Shown: positions 1 to 7,295 of the stretch, one piece after another | Layout of the letters: each line of letters starts with the position of its first letter | Numbering within the stretch: position 1 is the stretch's first letter | Source of the DNA: JBBIND01 sp037444075 | Lineage (GTDB): Bacteria > Acidobacteriota > Terriglobia > Bryobacterales > Bryobacteraceae | Direction of reading: 5' to 3' | DNA length: 13,501 bases | NCBI GenBank assembly: GCA_037444075.1 | Contig: JBBIND010000090.1 | Span: forward strand, 1 to 13,501 | The notes under the pieces: model-generated | Database searches by the model: none | Told to the model about the DNA's origin: nothing | What the model saw: the letters and a program-made list of their open reading frames with translations, nothing else | Program-made: the position numbers and the translations under genes

Positions 1-211
1 CCGGTGTCTCTTCGCGTTGCATGGACGCCAGCGCAAGCATGTCCCAGCCTACCTGCGCGACGAAGTTGTCTTTCGAGCGCATCCAGGCCTTCATCTTCTT
101 CTCCGCAAACGGCGCGGCGGAAGCCACGTGCCTGGCAAACAGGTCAGCGAGCACGTAGTACCGGATCACCTTGCGATATGCGGTTTCGGCCGCGGCCCGG
201 GTTGTGGTAAA
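1..211 (-). pseudogene. AlkD-like DNA alkylation repair protein, 5'-truncated remnant (runs off the left edge)
   Basis: On the minus strand a frame is open from 211 to the window edge. It encodes a stretch around YYVLADLFARHVASAAPF followed by EKKMKAWMRSKDNFVAQVGW. From memory this resembles the middle of AlkD-type HEAT-repeat DNA alkylation repair proteins (COG4912), which excise alkylated bases; the typical family pattern there is a D/Y-rich helix, then PFA..KM..W..S.D.F....GW. A TGA at 214-212 closes the frame immediately upstream, and no ATG lies between it and the conserved part; the only early starts are GTG codons such as 169-167. About 90-100 N-terminal residues usual for the family are absent, and the upstream DNA is already the heparinase-like gene. 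I therefore read it as a truncated relic. The remainder lies outside the window. Family assignment is moderately secure; pseudogene status is inferred. Confidence 0.55.
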
Positions 212-219
212 TCATGACC

Positions 220-224
220 GGAGG
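220..224 (+). promoter_or_regulatory. Ribosome binding site deciding the heparinase-family start
   Basis: GGAGG lies 9 bases before the ATG at 234. It favours this start over the in-frame ATG at 171, and the shorter product begins directly with a Tat motif. Confidence 0.6.
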
Positions 225-233
225 ATCCCTGCC

Positions 234-2198
234 ATGCTCACGAGACGTGAATTCGCCGCATCCGCCGCGGTCGCGCTGCCGGCTCAGCGGTCAGACGATT
301 CGCGAGGCCCCAGTCCTCCCTGGCGCCGCGCGTTGACGGGGAACCTGACGGTCGAGCAGGTGGCAGCCGCGCTCCAGCCCCGCACCCAATTCGCACACTT
401 CCCAACTCTCGGAGATCGCCGGACTTGGGATGGGCTTAGCCCCGACATTCGTGCCGCCCTGATTGCGGCAGGCGAAGCCCGTCTCGGTCAACCCTGGGCA
501 GCCTTGCCCGCTACGCTCTTCCTTGAATACCGCCGCAACGGCAACCGCTCGCGCTATGAAGCGGCGAGGACAGAACGGCGGCGCCGGTTGAATGACCTGC
601 TGTTCGCCGAACTCGCCGAGAACAAGGGGCGCTTCCTGGATGAGCTCGTCAACGGCATATGGCTCACGTGCGAGGAAACCTATTGGGGCGTTCCCGCTCA
701 CGTCGGCGTGCAGAAAGCGGGCACCGGACTGCCGGACGCCGAGGAGCCTACGGTTGACCTGTTCGCGGCGGACACTGCTGCCACACTCTCCTGGACGAAT
801 TACCTTTTGGGAGAGACGTTGGACAAAGTCTCCCCCCTGGTAAGGCGCAGGATTGCTCACGAGGTGAAGGCCAAGGTCCTCGCGCCATGTTTCACGCGCA
901 ACGATTTCTGGTGGATGGGGCTGGAAGCCAACCGCCCGATGAACAATTGGAACCCGTGGATCTGTTCCAATTGGCTCACTGCGGCTTTGCTGATGGAAAC
1001 GGACGAGCCCCGGCGCGCCGCCACCGTGCACAAGATCCTGCGTTGCCTGGACCGTTTCCTGGATTCCTACCACGACGACGGCGGCTGCGATGAGGGTCCG
1101 GGCTACTGGGGTCATGCCGGAGCCTCGCTGTTTGAGTGCCTCGAACTCGTTTCCGCGGCGACGGCGGGCAAGCTGGATTTCTTCCACCTCCCGCTGGTCG
1201 CAGAAATGGGGCGCTACATCTACCGGGCGCACATCGCGGACGACTGGTACGTGAACTTCGCCGACGCCTCAGCCCGCATTTCGGCATACGGCGAGCTGAT
1301 CTACCGTTACGGCAAACGCATCAAGGACGCGCCGATGATGGCGCACGGCGCCTATGTAGCGTCCCTCAAGAGCAACGCGCGCATTTCCACGGGGAGCGTG
1401 GCGCGGACCCTGGACGCCTTATTAGTGTCCGCAGAAATTGCGCGCGCAGACAGGAAACCTCCGCTCGTCAGGGACGTCTGGCTCAGCGGCACGCACGTCT
1501 TTGTCACCCGCACGCGCGGCGGCACGGCCGAGGGGCTGTATGTAGCCGCGCAGGGCGGGCACAACGCTGAAAGCCACAATCACAACGACGTGGGCAACTT
1601 CCTCGTTTTCGTCGGCGGGCGCCCCGCGTTGATCGATGTCGGCGTAGAAACCTACACGGCCAAGACTTTCAGCGGACAGCGTTACGAGATTTGGACCATG
1701 CAGTCCGCCTACCACAATCTGCCCACGGTCAACGGCGTGATGCAGGGCGCCGGAAGGAGGTTCGAGGCGGCCGAATGCAGGCACGCCGCCGATGACGCCG
1801 CGGCCGAATTCAGCCTCGACATAGCCCGTGCGTATCCCGGTGAGGCAGGCATCGAAAAGTGGCGGCGCACCTTCCGCCTGGACCGGCGTGCGAACCGGCT
1901 CGAGGTCGCCGACGAAGCCGCCTTCAAGAAAGCCGGCAACCGCGTCGAGTTCAACCTGATGACCCCGTGCAGCGTGAAGATAGTCTCTCCGGGGCGCGCT
2001 GAACTCAGTGGCGGACTCATCGGACAACAGCGCGTCCTGCTGGAGTTTCCAGCCTCTCTCCAAAGCACGGTAGATGAGATCAAGATCAGCGACGCACGGC
2101 TGGGACCGGTGTGGGGCAAGGTGCTGTACAGAATACGGCTTCTCGCGGAGGGCGTGCCCGCCTCCGCCCGCTGGCGCCTGCAGGTAGCTCAGCTATAG
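234..2198 (+). CDS. Tat-exported heparinase II/III family protein
   Basis: This 654-residue protein looks like a secreted polysaccharide lyase of the heparinase II/III superfamily, which cleaves uronic-acid-containing glycans by beta-elimination. The start at 234 is chosen because GGAGG (220-224) sits 9 bases upstream and because it gives a twin-arginine leader: TRREF at residues 3-7 followed by an Ala-rich segment. An in-frame ATG at 171 would bury that leader. Residues about 40-400 form the helical toroid, with NRPMNNWNPWICSNW and DEGPGYWGHAG (near 285-296) as the conserved aromatic motifs. The C-terminal beta-sheet domain contains ESHNHNDVGNF (446-456), whose His448/His450 and Asp452 are the usual metal/catalytic-site signature, then GRPALIDVGVETYT. 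It stands alone: no PUL partners, sulfatase or transporter lie nearby. The substrate cannot be deduced. The 5' region overlaps the AlkD-like remnant on the other strand. Confidence 0.85.
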   Translation: MLTRREFAASAAVALPAQRSDDSRGPSPPWRRALTGNLTVEQVAAALQPRTQFAHFPTLGDRRTWDGLSPDIRAALIAAGEARLGQPWAALPATLFLEYRRNGNRSRYEAARTERRRRLNDLLFAELAENKGRFLDELVNGIWLTCEETYWGVPAHVGVQKAGTGLPDAEEPTVDLFAADTAATLSWTNYLLGETLDKVSPLVRRRIAHEVKAKVLAPCFTRNDFWWMGLEANRPMNNWNPWICSNWLTAALLMETDEPRRAATVHKILRCLDRFLDSYHDDGGCDEGPGYWGHAGASLFECLELVSAATAGKLDFFHLPLVAEMGRYIYRAHIADDWYVNFADASARISAYGELIYRYGKRIKDAPMMAHGAYVASLKSNARISTGSVARTLDALLVSAEIARADRKPPLVRDVWLSGTHVFVTRTRGGTAEGLYVAAQGGHNAESHNHNDVGNFLVFVGGRPALIDVGVETYTAKTFSGQRYEIWTMQSAYHNLPTVNGVMQGAGRRFEAAECRHAADDAAAEFSLDIARAYPGEAGIEKWRRTFRLDRRANRLEVADEAAFKKAGNRVEFNLMTPCSVKIVSPGRAELSGGLIGQQRVLLEFPASLQSTVDEIKISDARLGPVWGKVLYRIRLLAEGVPASARWRLQVAQL

Positions 2199-2225
2199 TC
2201 CGCCGCGAAAAACGAGACGTGGCAG

Positions 2226-2519
2226 ATGCGCAAAGATTTAGCCCCGCTGCTGTTTCAGGACGAGGAACTCAGCCGCCACCGCTGGCGCCGCGATCCGGTC
2301 GCGCCCGCCCAGTGCTCCACAGCGGCGCTGGCCAAGAAGACCGGTCGCGTCACCGCCGACGGCTTCCCCGTCCACAGCTTTGAGACTTTGCTGCGGGAAC
2401 TCGCCACCCGCTGCCGCAACACCTGCCGCATCGCCGCCCAGCCGGACTCTCCATCGTTCGATCAACTCACCCAACCGACGCCGCTCCAATCGCGCGCCTT
2501 CCAGCTTCTCGGCTTGTAG
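2226..2519 (+). pseudogene. Transposase C-terminal fragment (DDE type, IS1634/IS4-like)
   Basis: This 97-residue frame resembles the extreme C-terminus of a DDE transposase group. It opens with a RKDLAPLLFQDEEL segment, continues with DPVAPAQCSTAAL and DGFPVHSFETLLRELATRCRNTC, and closes with QPTPLQSRAFQLLGL. I know this arrangement from the tails of proteins labelled IS1634- or IS4-type transposases. The catalytic domain is completely absent: the in-frame stop upstream is the heparinase-family TAG at 2196-2198, so the junction with other DNA lies within about 2199-2226. No second end or target duplication is visible. It is a dead scrap left by an insertion and later deletion, and no product is expected to be functional. 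The exact IS family is uncertain. Confidence 0.6.
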
Positions 2520-2598
2520 CCAGAAACCGGAACGCCAATTCAGCCTCTTCCCTTGCACCCTCAGTCGGATACTGTCTCAGGCGAGGTGGAACTTCGGC
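2520..2598. other. Short spacer after the transposase scrap
   Basis: I see no gene here. It may include the eroded right end of the insertion sequence. A 12-bp perfect palindrome, CGGCCTAGGCCG, lies at 2595-2606 and contains the stop codon of the HD-domain gene. There is no T-run, so it is not a clear terminator. Confidence 0.3.
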
Positions 2599-3168
2599 CT
2601 AGGCCGGCTGACCCTGTAGACCCAATTCAGTTGCGCGCTGCTGCATGGCCCGGATGCAGAAAGCGATGTGTTCGTCCAGGTCTACGCCCAACTCCTGAGC
2701 GCCGAGCACGATATCTTCCCGGTTCACCGAGCGGGCGAAGGCTTTGTCCTTCATCTTCTTCCGCACGGATTTCACATCCACTTCATGGATGCTGCGCCCG
2801 GGCTTAACGTATGAGATAGCCGTCAGCAAACCGGCCAGTTCGTCGCAGGCAAAAAGGACCTTGGCCATCAAGGTGTCCCGGGGCACACCAGAGTAGGTGG
2901 CGTGCGACAGGATGGCTTTACGGATTTCCTCGCTCACCCCTCGCTCGGCCAGAATCGGTTCACCTTTCATGGGATGGTCCGGCGCTTCCGGGTGGATTTC
3001 CCAGTCAAAATCGTGCAGCAGCGCAGTCACCGGCCAGAGGAGTTCGTCCTCGCCGTAATGACGGCTGTAAGCCGCCATGCAAGCCTCCACTGCGAGGGCG
3101 TGCTTGCGAAGATTGTCAGACTGAGTGAACTCGCAAAGGATGTGCCAGGCGGTGTCTCTGTCGATCAT
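2599..3168 (-). CDS. HD-domain metal-dependent phosphohydrolase (HDIG-like)
   Basis: A 189-residue soluble protein with the full metal-ligand set of the HD superfamily: His23 (LRKHALAVE), His52-Asp53 (LLHDFDWE), His65 (DHPMKG), His89 (ILSHATYSG) and Asp109 (FACDELAG). The family hydrolyses phosphomonoester or phosphodiester bonds, often of nucleotides or cyclic dinucleotides. The H...HD...H...H...D arrangement resembles the HDIG-related hydrolases annotated simply as HD-domain proteins in many bacteria. The C-terminal 60 residues are charged and helical (KSVRKKMKDKAFARSVNRED), with no partner domain, so the substrate is unknown. The ATG at 3168 is the first in frame and has no strong Shine-Dalgarno. 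It is divergent from the tRNA-Ala gene, with 35 bp between them. Confidence 0.85.
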   Translation of the reverse strand: MIDRDTAWHILCEFTQSDNLRKHALAVEACMAAYSRHYGEDELLWPVTALLHDFDWEIHPEAPDHPMKGEPILAERGVSEEIRKAILSHATYSGVPRDTLMAKVLFACDELAGLLTAISYVKPGRSIHEVDVKSVRKKMKDKAFARSVNREDIVLGAQELGVDLDEHIAFCIRAMQQRATELGLQGQPA

Positions 3169-3179
3169 CGGAGTTGTAC

Positions 3180-3185
3180 TATAAT
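3180..3185 (+). promoter_or_regulatory. -10 element of the tRNA-Ala promoter
   Basis: A perfect TATAAT begins 24 bases before the tRNA, placing transcription start near 3192. The -35 region around 3157-3162 is weak. On the opposite strand the same AT-rich patch could also serve the HD-domain gene, whose ATG is only about 12 bases away. Confidence 0.45.
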
Positions 3186-3203
3186 TGATGAAGCCGACCG
3201 TGT

Positions 3204-3279
3204 GGGCCTGTGGCGCAGTTGGGAGCGCGCTTCAATGGCATTGAAGAGGTCATGGGTTCGAATCCCATCAGGTCCACCA
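3204..3279 (+). tRNA. tRNA-Ala (anticodon GGC), CCA encoded
   Basis: The 76-nt sequence folds into a canonical cloverleaf. The acceptor arm is 3204-3210 paired with 3269-3275, the D-arm is GCGC/GCGC, and the anticodon stem CTTCA/TGAAG flanks loop ATGGCAT. The anticodon is GGC at 3237-3239 and the T-arm is ATGGG/CCCAT around TTCGAAT. The third acceptor pair is G3:U70, the alanine identity element, which settles the amino acid. CCA (3277-3279) is encoded. It reads GCC, and GCU by wobble, the common Ala codons of a GC-rich genome. No integrated element or duplicated 3' end is visible downstream. Confidence 0.97.
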
Positions 3280-3331
3280 TTCCTCCACACCCATCACTTC
3301 CGAAAGCTGCGCCCCCAATTACTCCTGGCTC

Positions 3332-3832
3332 CTACGCTCCGCCAGTGGCTCCGCCTTCTGAACTAGCGCCCTCGAAGGACTGCAACGCCAGGTAATTCCT
3401 GCCGAAGCGCTGAATATTGTCATGCTGCTTCTCAAACTGGTCGAAGTGGCTTTCTTCGTCGAGGACGAGCGCCTCGAAGACCTGCTTGGAGGCCGAGTCG
3501 GCGTTGGCTGCACACGCCAAAGCTGCCTGGTTGTACTTCTCGATACCGTCCTCTTCCATCGCCATGGCTTTGACGAGGATGGCTTCCGGATCTTGAATTT
3601 TCTCCACCGGACCCGCGGATGTCATTTCCACGTCGCCCTTCAGGAACAGAATGCGGTCGGCCAGCGTCTCCACGTGACCCATCTCCTGGATGGCAATGCG
3701 CTTAAGCAACTGAGCCAGGGGCTTGAAGCCCTGGTCGTCCAGGTGAAAGTGGAAGTACATGTACTGGTGCACAGCCTGTAGTTCGTCCGCGACAGCTTGA
3801 TTCAGTAATTGTATGCTCTTTGCCTTGTCCAT
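3332..3832 (-). CDS. bfr: Bacterioferritin
   Basis: A 166-residue ferritin-like four-helix protein that assembles into a 24-mer cage, oxidises Fe(II) and stores the ferric mineral in the cytoplasm. By alignment from memory to E. coli Bfr (one residue shifted), all ferroxidase ligands are present: Glu17, Glu50, His53, Glu93, Glu126 and His129. Met51, the equivalent of the haem-ligating Met52, is also kept (IQEMGH), so haem binding at the subunit dimer interface is plausible. The C-terminus carries an extra small-residue tail (GASSEGGATGGA), longer than in E. coli. GGAGG at 3840-3844 is 7 bases before the ATG. It lies 187 bp downstream of the receiver-domain gene on the same strand, but with its own promoter candidate. 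Iron storage fits the nearby katG and TonB receptor. Confidence 0.93.
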   Translation of the reverse strand: MDKAKSIQLLNQAVADELQAVHQYMYFHFHLDDQGFKPLAQLLKRIAIQEMGHVETLADRILFLKGDVEMTSAGPVEKIQDPEAILVKAMAMEEDGIEKYNQAALACAANADSASKQVFEALVLDEESHFDQFEKQHDNIQRFGRNYLALQSFEGASSEGGATGGA

Positions 3833-3849
3833 ATTTAAGCCTCCGATTC

Positions 3850-3877
3850 ATTATCGCCCAGTGCGCCAACCGAGCAA
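3850..3877 (-). promoter_or_regulatory. Candidate sigma-70-like promoter of bfr
   Basis: On the minus strand TTGCTC (3872-3877) and GATAAT (3850-3855) are separated by 16 bp, followed by the GGAGG ribosome site and the bfr ATG at 3832. The leader would be short. This is a visual match only. Confidence 0.4.
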
Positions 3878-4019
3878 CACGGAGGGCCCTCTCCTCTCGT
3901 GACATGCGAAGGGCTGGGGAGCAGGAGTGCGGATGCGGCTCGCTGGGAGGGCAACCGTTGTTACGGCTCGACGCGGGAACTGTGGGAGTGCCGGAAATGA
4001 GGGGGAGCAGAGTGGGCCA

Positions 4020-4436
4020 TCAGGCCGGCTCGGCCGGCGCCAGCAGCCGGCGGACGGTTTTGAGCAGCACGTCCGGCTGGAACGGTTTCCCCATAACCTC
4101 GTGGGCTCCCAACAACTTGGCTGTTCGCAGGAAAGCCCCTCCGAAGGCCCCTGAAATCGCCAGAATCCGGAGGTTGGGAAACTCCCTGCGGAATTGAGGT
4201 ATGGTCTCCAACCCTTCCTGATCCGGCATTACCAGGTCAAGGATACACAGGTCAAATCCCTCTCGCTGCGCTAACTTGATAGCTTCTCTGCAGTCAGCGG
4301 CCTGGTACACGCGATAGCCGGCCCCAGCCAGGATATTATCCAGCAGGTCACGTACCGCCGCGTCGTCGTCGACCACGAGAATTCGAGCAGCGCCTGCGGG
4401 CACGCTCTGTCCAGAATCCTGCGATGATTCGGTCAT
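4020..4436 (-). CDS. Stand-alone response regulator receiver domain protein
   Basis: A 138-residue CheY-like protein consisting almost only of a receiver domain. The acidic pocket is Asp23-Asp24 (ILVVDDD), the phospho-acceptor is Asp67 (LCILDLVMPD), the conserved hydroxyl is Ser95 (ILAISGAFGG) and the invariant lysine is Lys117 (GKPF). It ends shortly after helix 5, with no DNA-binding or enzymatic output domain. It must act by protein contact or as a phosphate relay in a two-component pathway. No histidine kinase lies in the window. I chose the ATG at 4436 because the protein then starts with a short polar leader; the open frame extends to an ATG at 4532, but that extra segment is not receiver-like. 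An AGGAGA lies 13 bases upstream, a rather long spacing, so the start is moderately certain. Confidence 0.85.
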   Translation of the reverse strand: MTESSQDSGQSVPAGAARILVVDDDAAVRDLLDNILAGAGYRVYQAADCREAIKLAQREGFDLCILDLVMPDQEGLETIPQFRREFPNLRILAISGAFGGAFLRTAKLLGAHEVMGKPFQPDVLLKTVRRLLAPAEPA

Positions 4437-4701
4437 CTTCGCGGCATGTTCTCCTGAGCGACCGGTGCAGGTGTCATGGTCAAAAATCGTGCGGCATGCC
4501 ACTGACATGCCACACATCGCCTTGTGACGCACATGCCTGCTTTGTATACATTAACATATCTTCAATCGATTGTCTATGCAATTCGGGCGCCTGCAATTCG
4601 GGCGCCATGTCAACGCAATTCGTACGCAATCGCTGGGTCCTACGGCAAGAGAACATAGGTCTCCCTCGGGTTCTGGTCCGAGATGCTATAGTGATCTCCG
4701 T
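4437..4701. promoter_or_regulatory. Divergent intergenic region with short repeats
   Basis: These 265 bp separate the receiver gene (minus) from the small HMA-like gene (plus) and are the most AT-rich part of the window around 4540-4575. They contain direct CATGCCAC copies at 4495-4502 and 4506-4513 with a partial third at 4532-4537, a perfect CAATCGATTG palindrome at 4563-4572, and a 15-bp tandem duplication at 4577-4606. On the minus strand TTGCAT and TATGTT, 17 bp apart, could be the receiver-gene promoter. On the plus strand TATAGT (4687-4692) lies only 9 bases before the small gene's ATG. Confidence 0.45.
4577..4606. repeat. 15-bp perfect tandem repeat (two copies) plus partial third
   Basis: TGCAATTCGGGCGCC occurs at 4577-4591 and again, directly abutting, at 4592-4606. 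A partial copy, CGCAATTCG, follows at 4614-4622. The unit sits between two divergent genes. Confidence 0.85.
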
Positions 4702-4920
4702 ATGACCAAGGTCGACCTGCATTTCCGTCTCCCGCGGCAGCTTCATCAGCGGGAGATACAGCGCACGGCGGCGGCACATTCCGTGTACGGCATAGGCAGA
4801 ATCAGGGTCACGGAAGCGCGCGATGAAGTCATCGTGGAATACGACGCTTCGCGGCTTACGAGGGAGCAGGTAGAGGCGATTTTGCGGCGCTGCGGTGTGC
4901 CTTTGCCGGTCCCGGTTTAG
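4702..4920 (+). CDS. Small HMA-fold-like protein lacking the CxxC metal site
   Basis: A 72-residue protein whose layout fits the beta-alpha-beta-beta-alpha-beta (ferredoxin-like) fold of heavy-metal-associated domains. It starts with VDLHFRL (strand), then a helix HQREIQRTAAAHSV, then YGIGRIRVTEARDEVIVEYD (two strands) and a helix TREQVEAILRRCGVPL. In true HMA chaperones a CxxC in the first loop binds Cu or another soft metal; here that loop has no cysteine, and the only Cys is residue 64. It may therefore be a degenerate regulatory or protein-binding version. I chose the ATG at 4702 because homology-like sequence begins there. No Shine-Dalgarno is seen, and a TATAGT 9 bases upstream raises the possibility of a leaderless mRNA. 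It converges on the TonB receptor gene, whose likely stop is 22 bp away. Confidence 0.6.
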   Translation: MTKVDLHFRLPRQLHQREIQRTAAAHSVYGIGRIRVTEARDEVIVEYDASRLTREQVEAILRRCGVPLPVPV

Positions 4921-4942
4921 CGGAATCCCGGCGAAAGCCTGG

Positions 4943-7239
4943 CTAGCGGAAATCCACGGAAAGCCCGGCCACGAAACTCCGGCTGCCAGAGGACCGTAGA
5001 CGTAACCGGAATCCCGCAGCGGACCGCGGTCGAGGTCAGGCTGGTATTGATTCAGCAGGTTGTTCATCTTCACGTACAAGCGCTTCCGGTAGCGGCTGTC
5101 GGGACCGGAAGCGAACGCGCGGTCCAACACTAAGCTCACTACTTTGAAGGACTTGCTGGTCTCCAGCCGGTCTTCAGCGATGTAGCCCGCATAGTGCGGA
5201 ATCAGCATTCCCCCGGTCATGTCGAGCATGGACACGGCGGAGAATCCCCTTGGCAGCTTCAGGTCCGCGCCTACGAATCCATAAACGGAGGGGCTGCGGA
5301 AATACCTCCGGCTGCCGAACTGCGGTTCAGCCTCGCGGTAACGCGCAGCCTGCCAGGTGGCGCCGCCGCGCCACAACAGCCTGGGGTGCAACTGCCAGTT
5401 GAAATCCACTTCAGCGCCCTGCACATAGGAGCCCGCTCCATTGATGCGGATGAGCTTGCGAAAATCACTGCCCTCGGAGAGTACCTCATCCAACAGGTGT
5501 ACATTGCTGAGCGCCGTATGGAAGAAAGTCACGCCAATCTGGAGCGGGCGTGCGCCGGTGATGCCGGCGTAGTCGATCGAGCCAGTCCAACTGAGTGACC
5601 TCTCCTCCTTCAAACCGGGAGCATTTTCGATCAGCAGACCCGTTCCGCCCACAGCGGCAACATGCAGGTCTTCGTCAAAGATTACCGGTGCGCGGAATCC
5701 CGTGGACACGCTGAAGCGCAGGCGCCAGGCGTCCGTCAAACCCACGCGCACCCCGCCCCTCGGGCTGTAAATCCAGTGGGGCAGGACATTGGACTTGTCG
5801 GCCCGCACGCCGGCCACCAGGATCACGTCCGAGGTCAGGCGGATCTCATCCTGTGCGTAGAAGCCGACGTTGCGGAACAACTCGTCGAACCGCCGGCCGT
5901 AGGAGGGAATGCGGTCCGTCACCTTCTCGCGCTGAAACTGAACGCCGCCCAACAGAGTGTGAGACCCGTGTTGATGTCCGGCTTGTGCGTCGGTGGCCAC
6001 AAGCGGGTTTCGAGTCTGTCCATAAGCGTTGGGGTCAAAGTCCGCCCCGTAGTAGGTGTCCCGCCGCAGATTGCTGTAACTCGAAGCCAACGTGTAGAAC
6101 GTGGCCGCGTTGACTGTGTGATTCCACCTCACGAACGCGGTCGACCGGGAGGCGTCCGCCATTTCCGTGAGGTATGTCCGATGCGGAGGCAGATGGAGGT
6201 TGTCGCCGCCGCGCCGGAAATCCGCGTAATGGCTGCCGCCCAAGACGAGCCGCGCGGACCCGTCCAGGAAACGCCGGTAGAGCGTGCTGCCACCGCCTGT
6301 CAGGCGCCGCTTGGGAAGGTCGCTGAAACCGTCATCGTTCAGGTCGATGGACGCTCTCCTCATGCTGCGGACGTAGACGTCTCCGGAAAAGCCTGCCGGA
6401 AGCCGGCTGCTCTGACCCGTGAGGCCCACGGATTGTTCCGGACGTCCGGACGTCCAGCCGGTTTGCATGTCAACCCGGGCGCTTTGAGCGCGCGGCTCGC
6501 GGCGGACCAGGTTGATGACGCCGCCTACCGCGTTCGGTCCGTAGAGCGCAGAACCGCCGCCCTTCACCACTTCCACGCTGTCAAAGAAATCCGTAGGGAT
6601 CTGGTCCAGAGCGTACACCATGCTCACGTTGGACATCGTCGGAAGACCGTCCTCCAGCACCTGCGTGTACTTGCCTTCCAATCCGTTCATGCGGACGGAG
6701 AGTGGAGCGCACGCCTGGCAGTTGCTCTCGACGCGCACGCCCACCACGGTGCTTGTCAGCGCGTCAGCGAGGCTGCGGCTGGCCGTGCGTTCGCACAAAG
6801 CGCCTGAAACGACGCTTGTGCGGACCGGCGCGTCAACAATCAGGTGCTCCGTGCCGGTTCCCGTAACCACTACCGACTGTGTTACGGGAAGCATCGGGAC
6901 GAGCGTAACCTCCACGCGGAACTCCTGCCTGTCGGCGAAAAGAACGGGGAGCGGCGAGCTGTGATAATGCCCCGCCGCGGACCCCTTCACGGTCATGGAT
7001 CCAGCCGGCAGCTCCTCGAAACGGAATTCACCGTCCGCGCCCGTAAGAGCTTTTCTGCCAACCTCCGGGATTTCAACCAGAGCCTCCGCAACCGGGCTCC
7101 CCTCCTGATTCACGACTCGCCCGCTCAAGCTGCCCATCCCGGCCGCGGCGCCTGAAGCCGAACCGGCGACAGCCTCCTGCGGAACGAGAAGGAAAACAAG
7201 CGAAAGTATTGTTGGACAAAAAGGCCCGCGTATCTTCAT
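4943..7239 (-). CDS. TonB-dependent outer-membrane receptor with carboxypeptidase-regulatory domain; likely 1-nt frameshift near the 3' end
   Basis: An energy-dependent outer-membrane importer of about 765 residues. The start at 7239 gives a signal peptide cleaved near AVA-GSA (residue 25); the upstream in-frame ATG at 7308 would hide it. Residues about 35-90 form a CarboxypepD-regulatory-like domain (SLSGRVVNQEGSPVAEALV). VTQSVVVTG near 120 is a TonB-box-like segment. The plug domain includes VRMNGLEGKYTQVLEDGLP and VEVVKGGGSALYGPNAVGGVIN, followed by the beta-barrel. Cys174 and Cys177 form a CxxC just before the VRMNGLEG motif, a feature I recall in a subgroup of receptors found near metal genes. 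The raw frame runs past the expected end to 4480. A one-base gain near 4975-4985 instead yields SFVAGLSVDFR and a TAG at 4945-4943, a proper barrel terminus. Substrate unknown; iron, copper or a chelate is a guess. Confidence 0.85.
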
Positions 7240-7280
7240 TGGGGCTACGGCACCGCGTCTAGTTGCCACTGAGATGCGGC

Positions 7281-7295
7281 TAGAACGACATTCTA
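7281..7295. promoter_or_regulatory. Inverted repeat TAGAA-N5-TTCTA, candidate operator
   Basis: A perfect 5-5-5 inverted repeat lies in the shared region between the divergent receptor and katG genes. It overlaps the candidate -10 and start site of the receptor promoter. A repressor site is inferred from position and symmetry only; it does not match the Fur or PerR consensus I know. Confidence 0.4.

Noticed and set aside
291..1232. 313-codon minus-strand frame inside the heparinase-family gene
   Set aside because: Antisense shadow of a conserved coding region; composition and lack of motifs do not support a protein.
3204..3331. Possible attachment site and integrated element at the tRNA-Ala 3' end
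   Set aside because: No integrase gene and no duplicated tRNA 3' end were found; the next gene is an ordinary bfr.
4480..4942. C-terminal extension of the TonB receptor frame to 4480
   Set aside because: It is antisense to the small HMA-like gene, has no beta-barrel character, and is explained by a one-base frameshift before the normal terminus.
5662..6807. 381-codon open frame on the plus strand inside the TonB receptor
   Set aside because: It is exactly antisense to well-conserved receptor sequence, rich in Arg/His/Val as expected of a GC-rich shadow frame, and has no recognisable motif.
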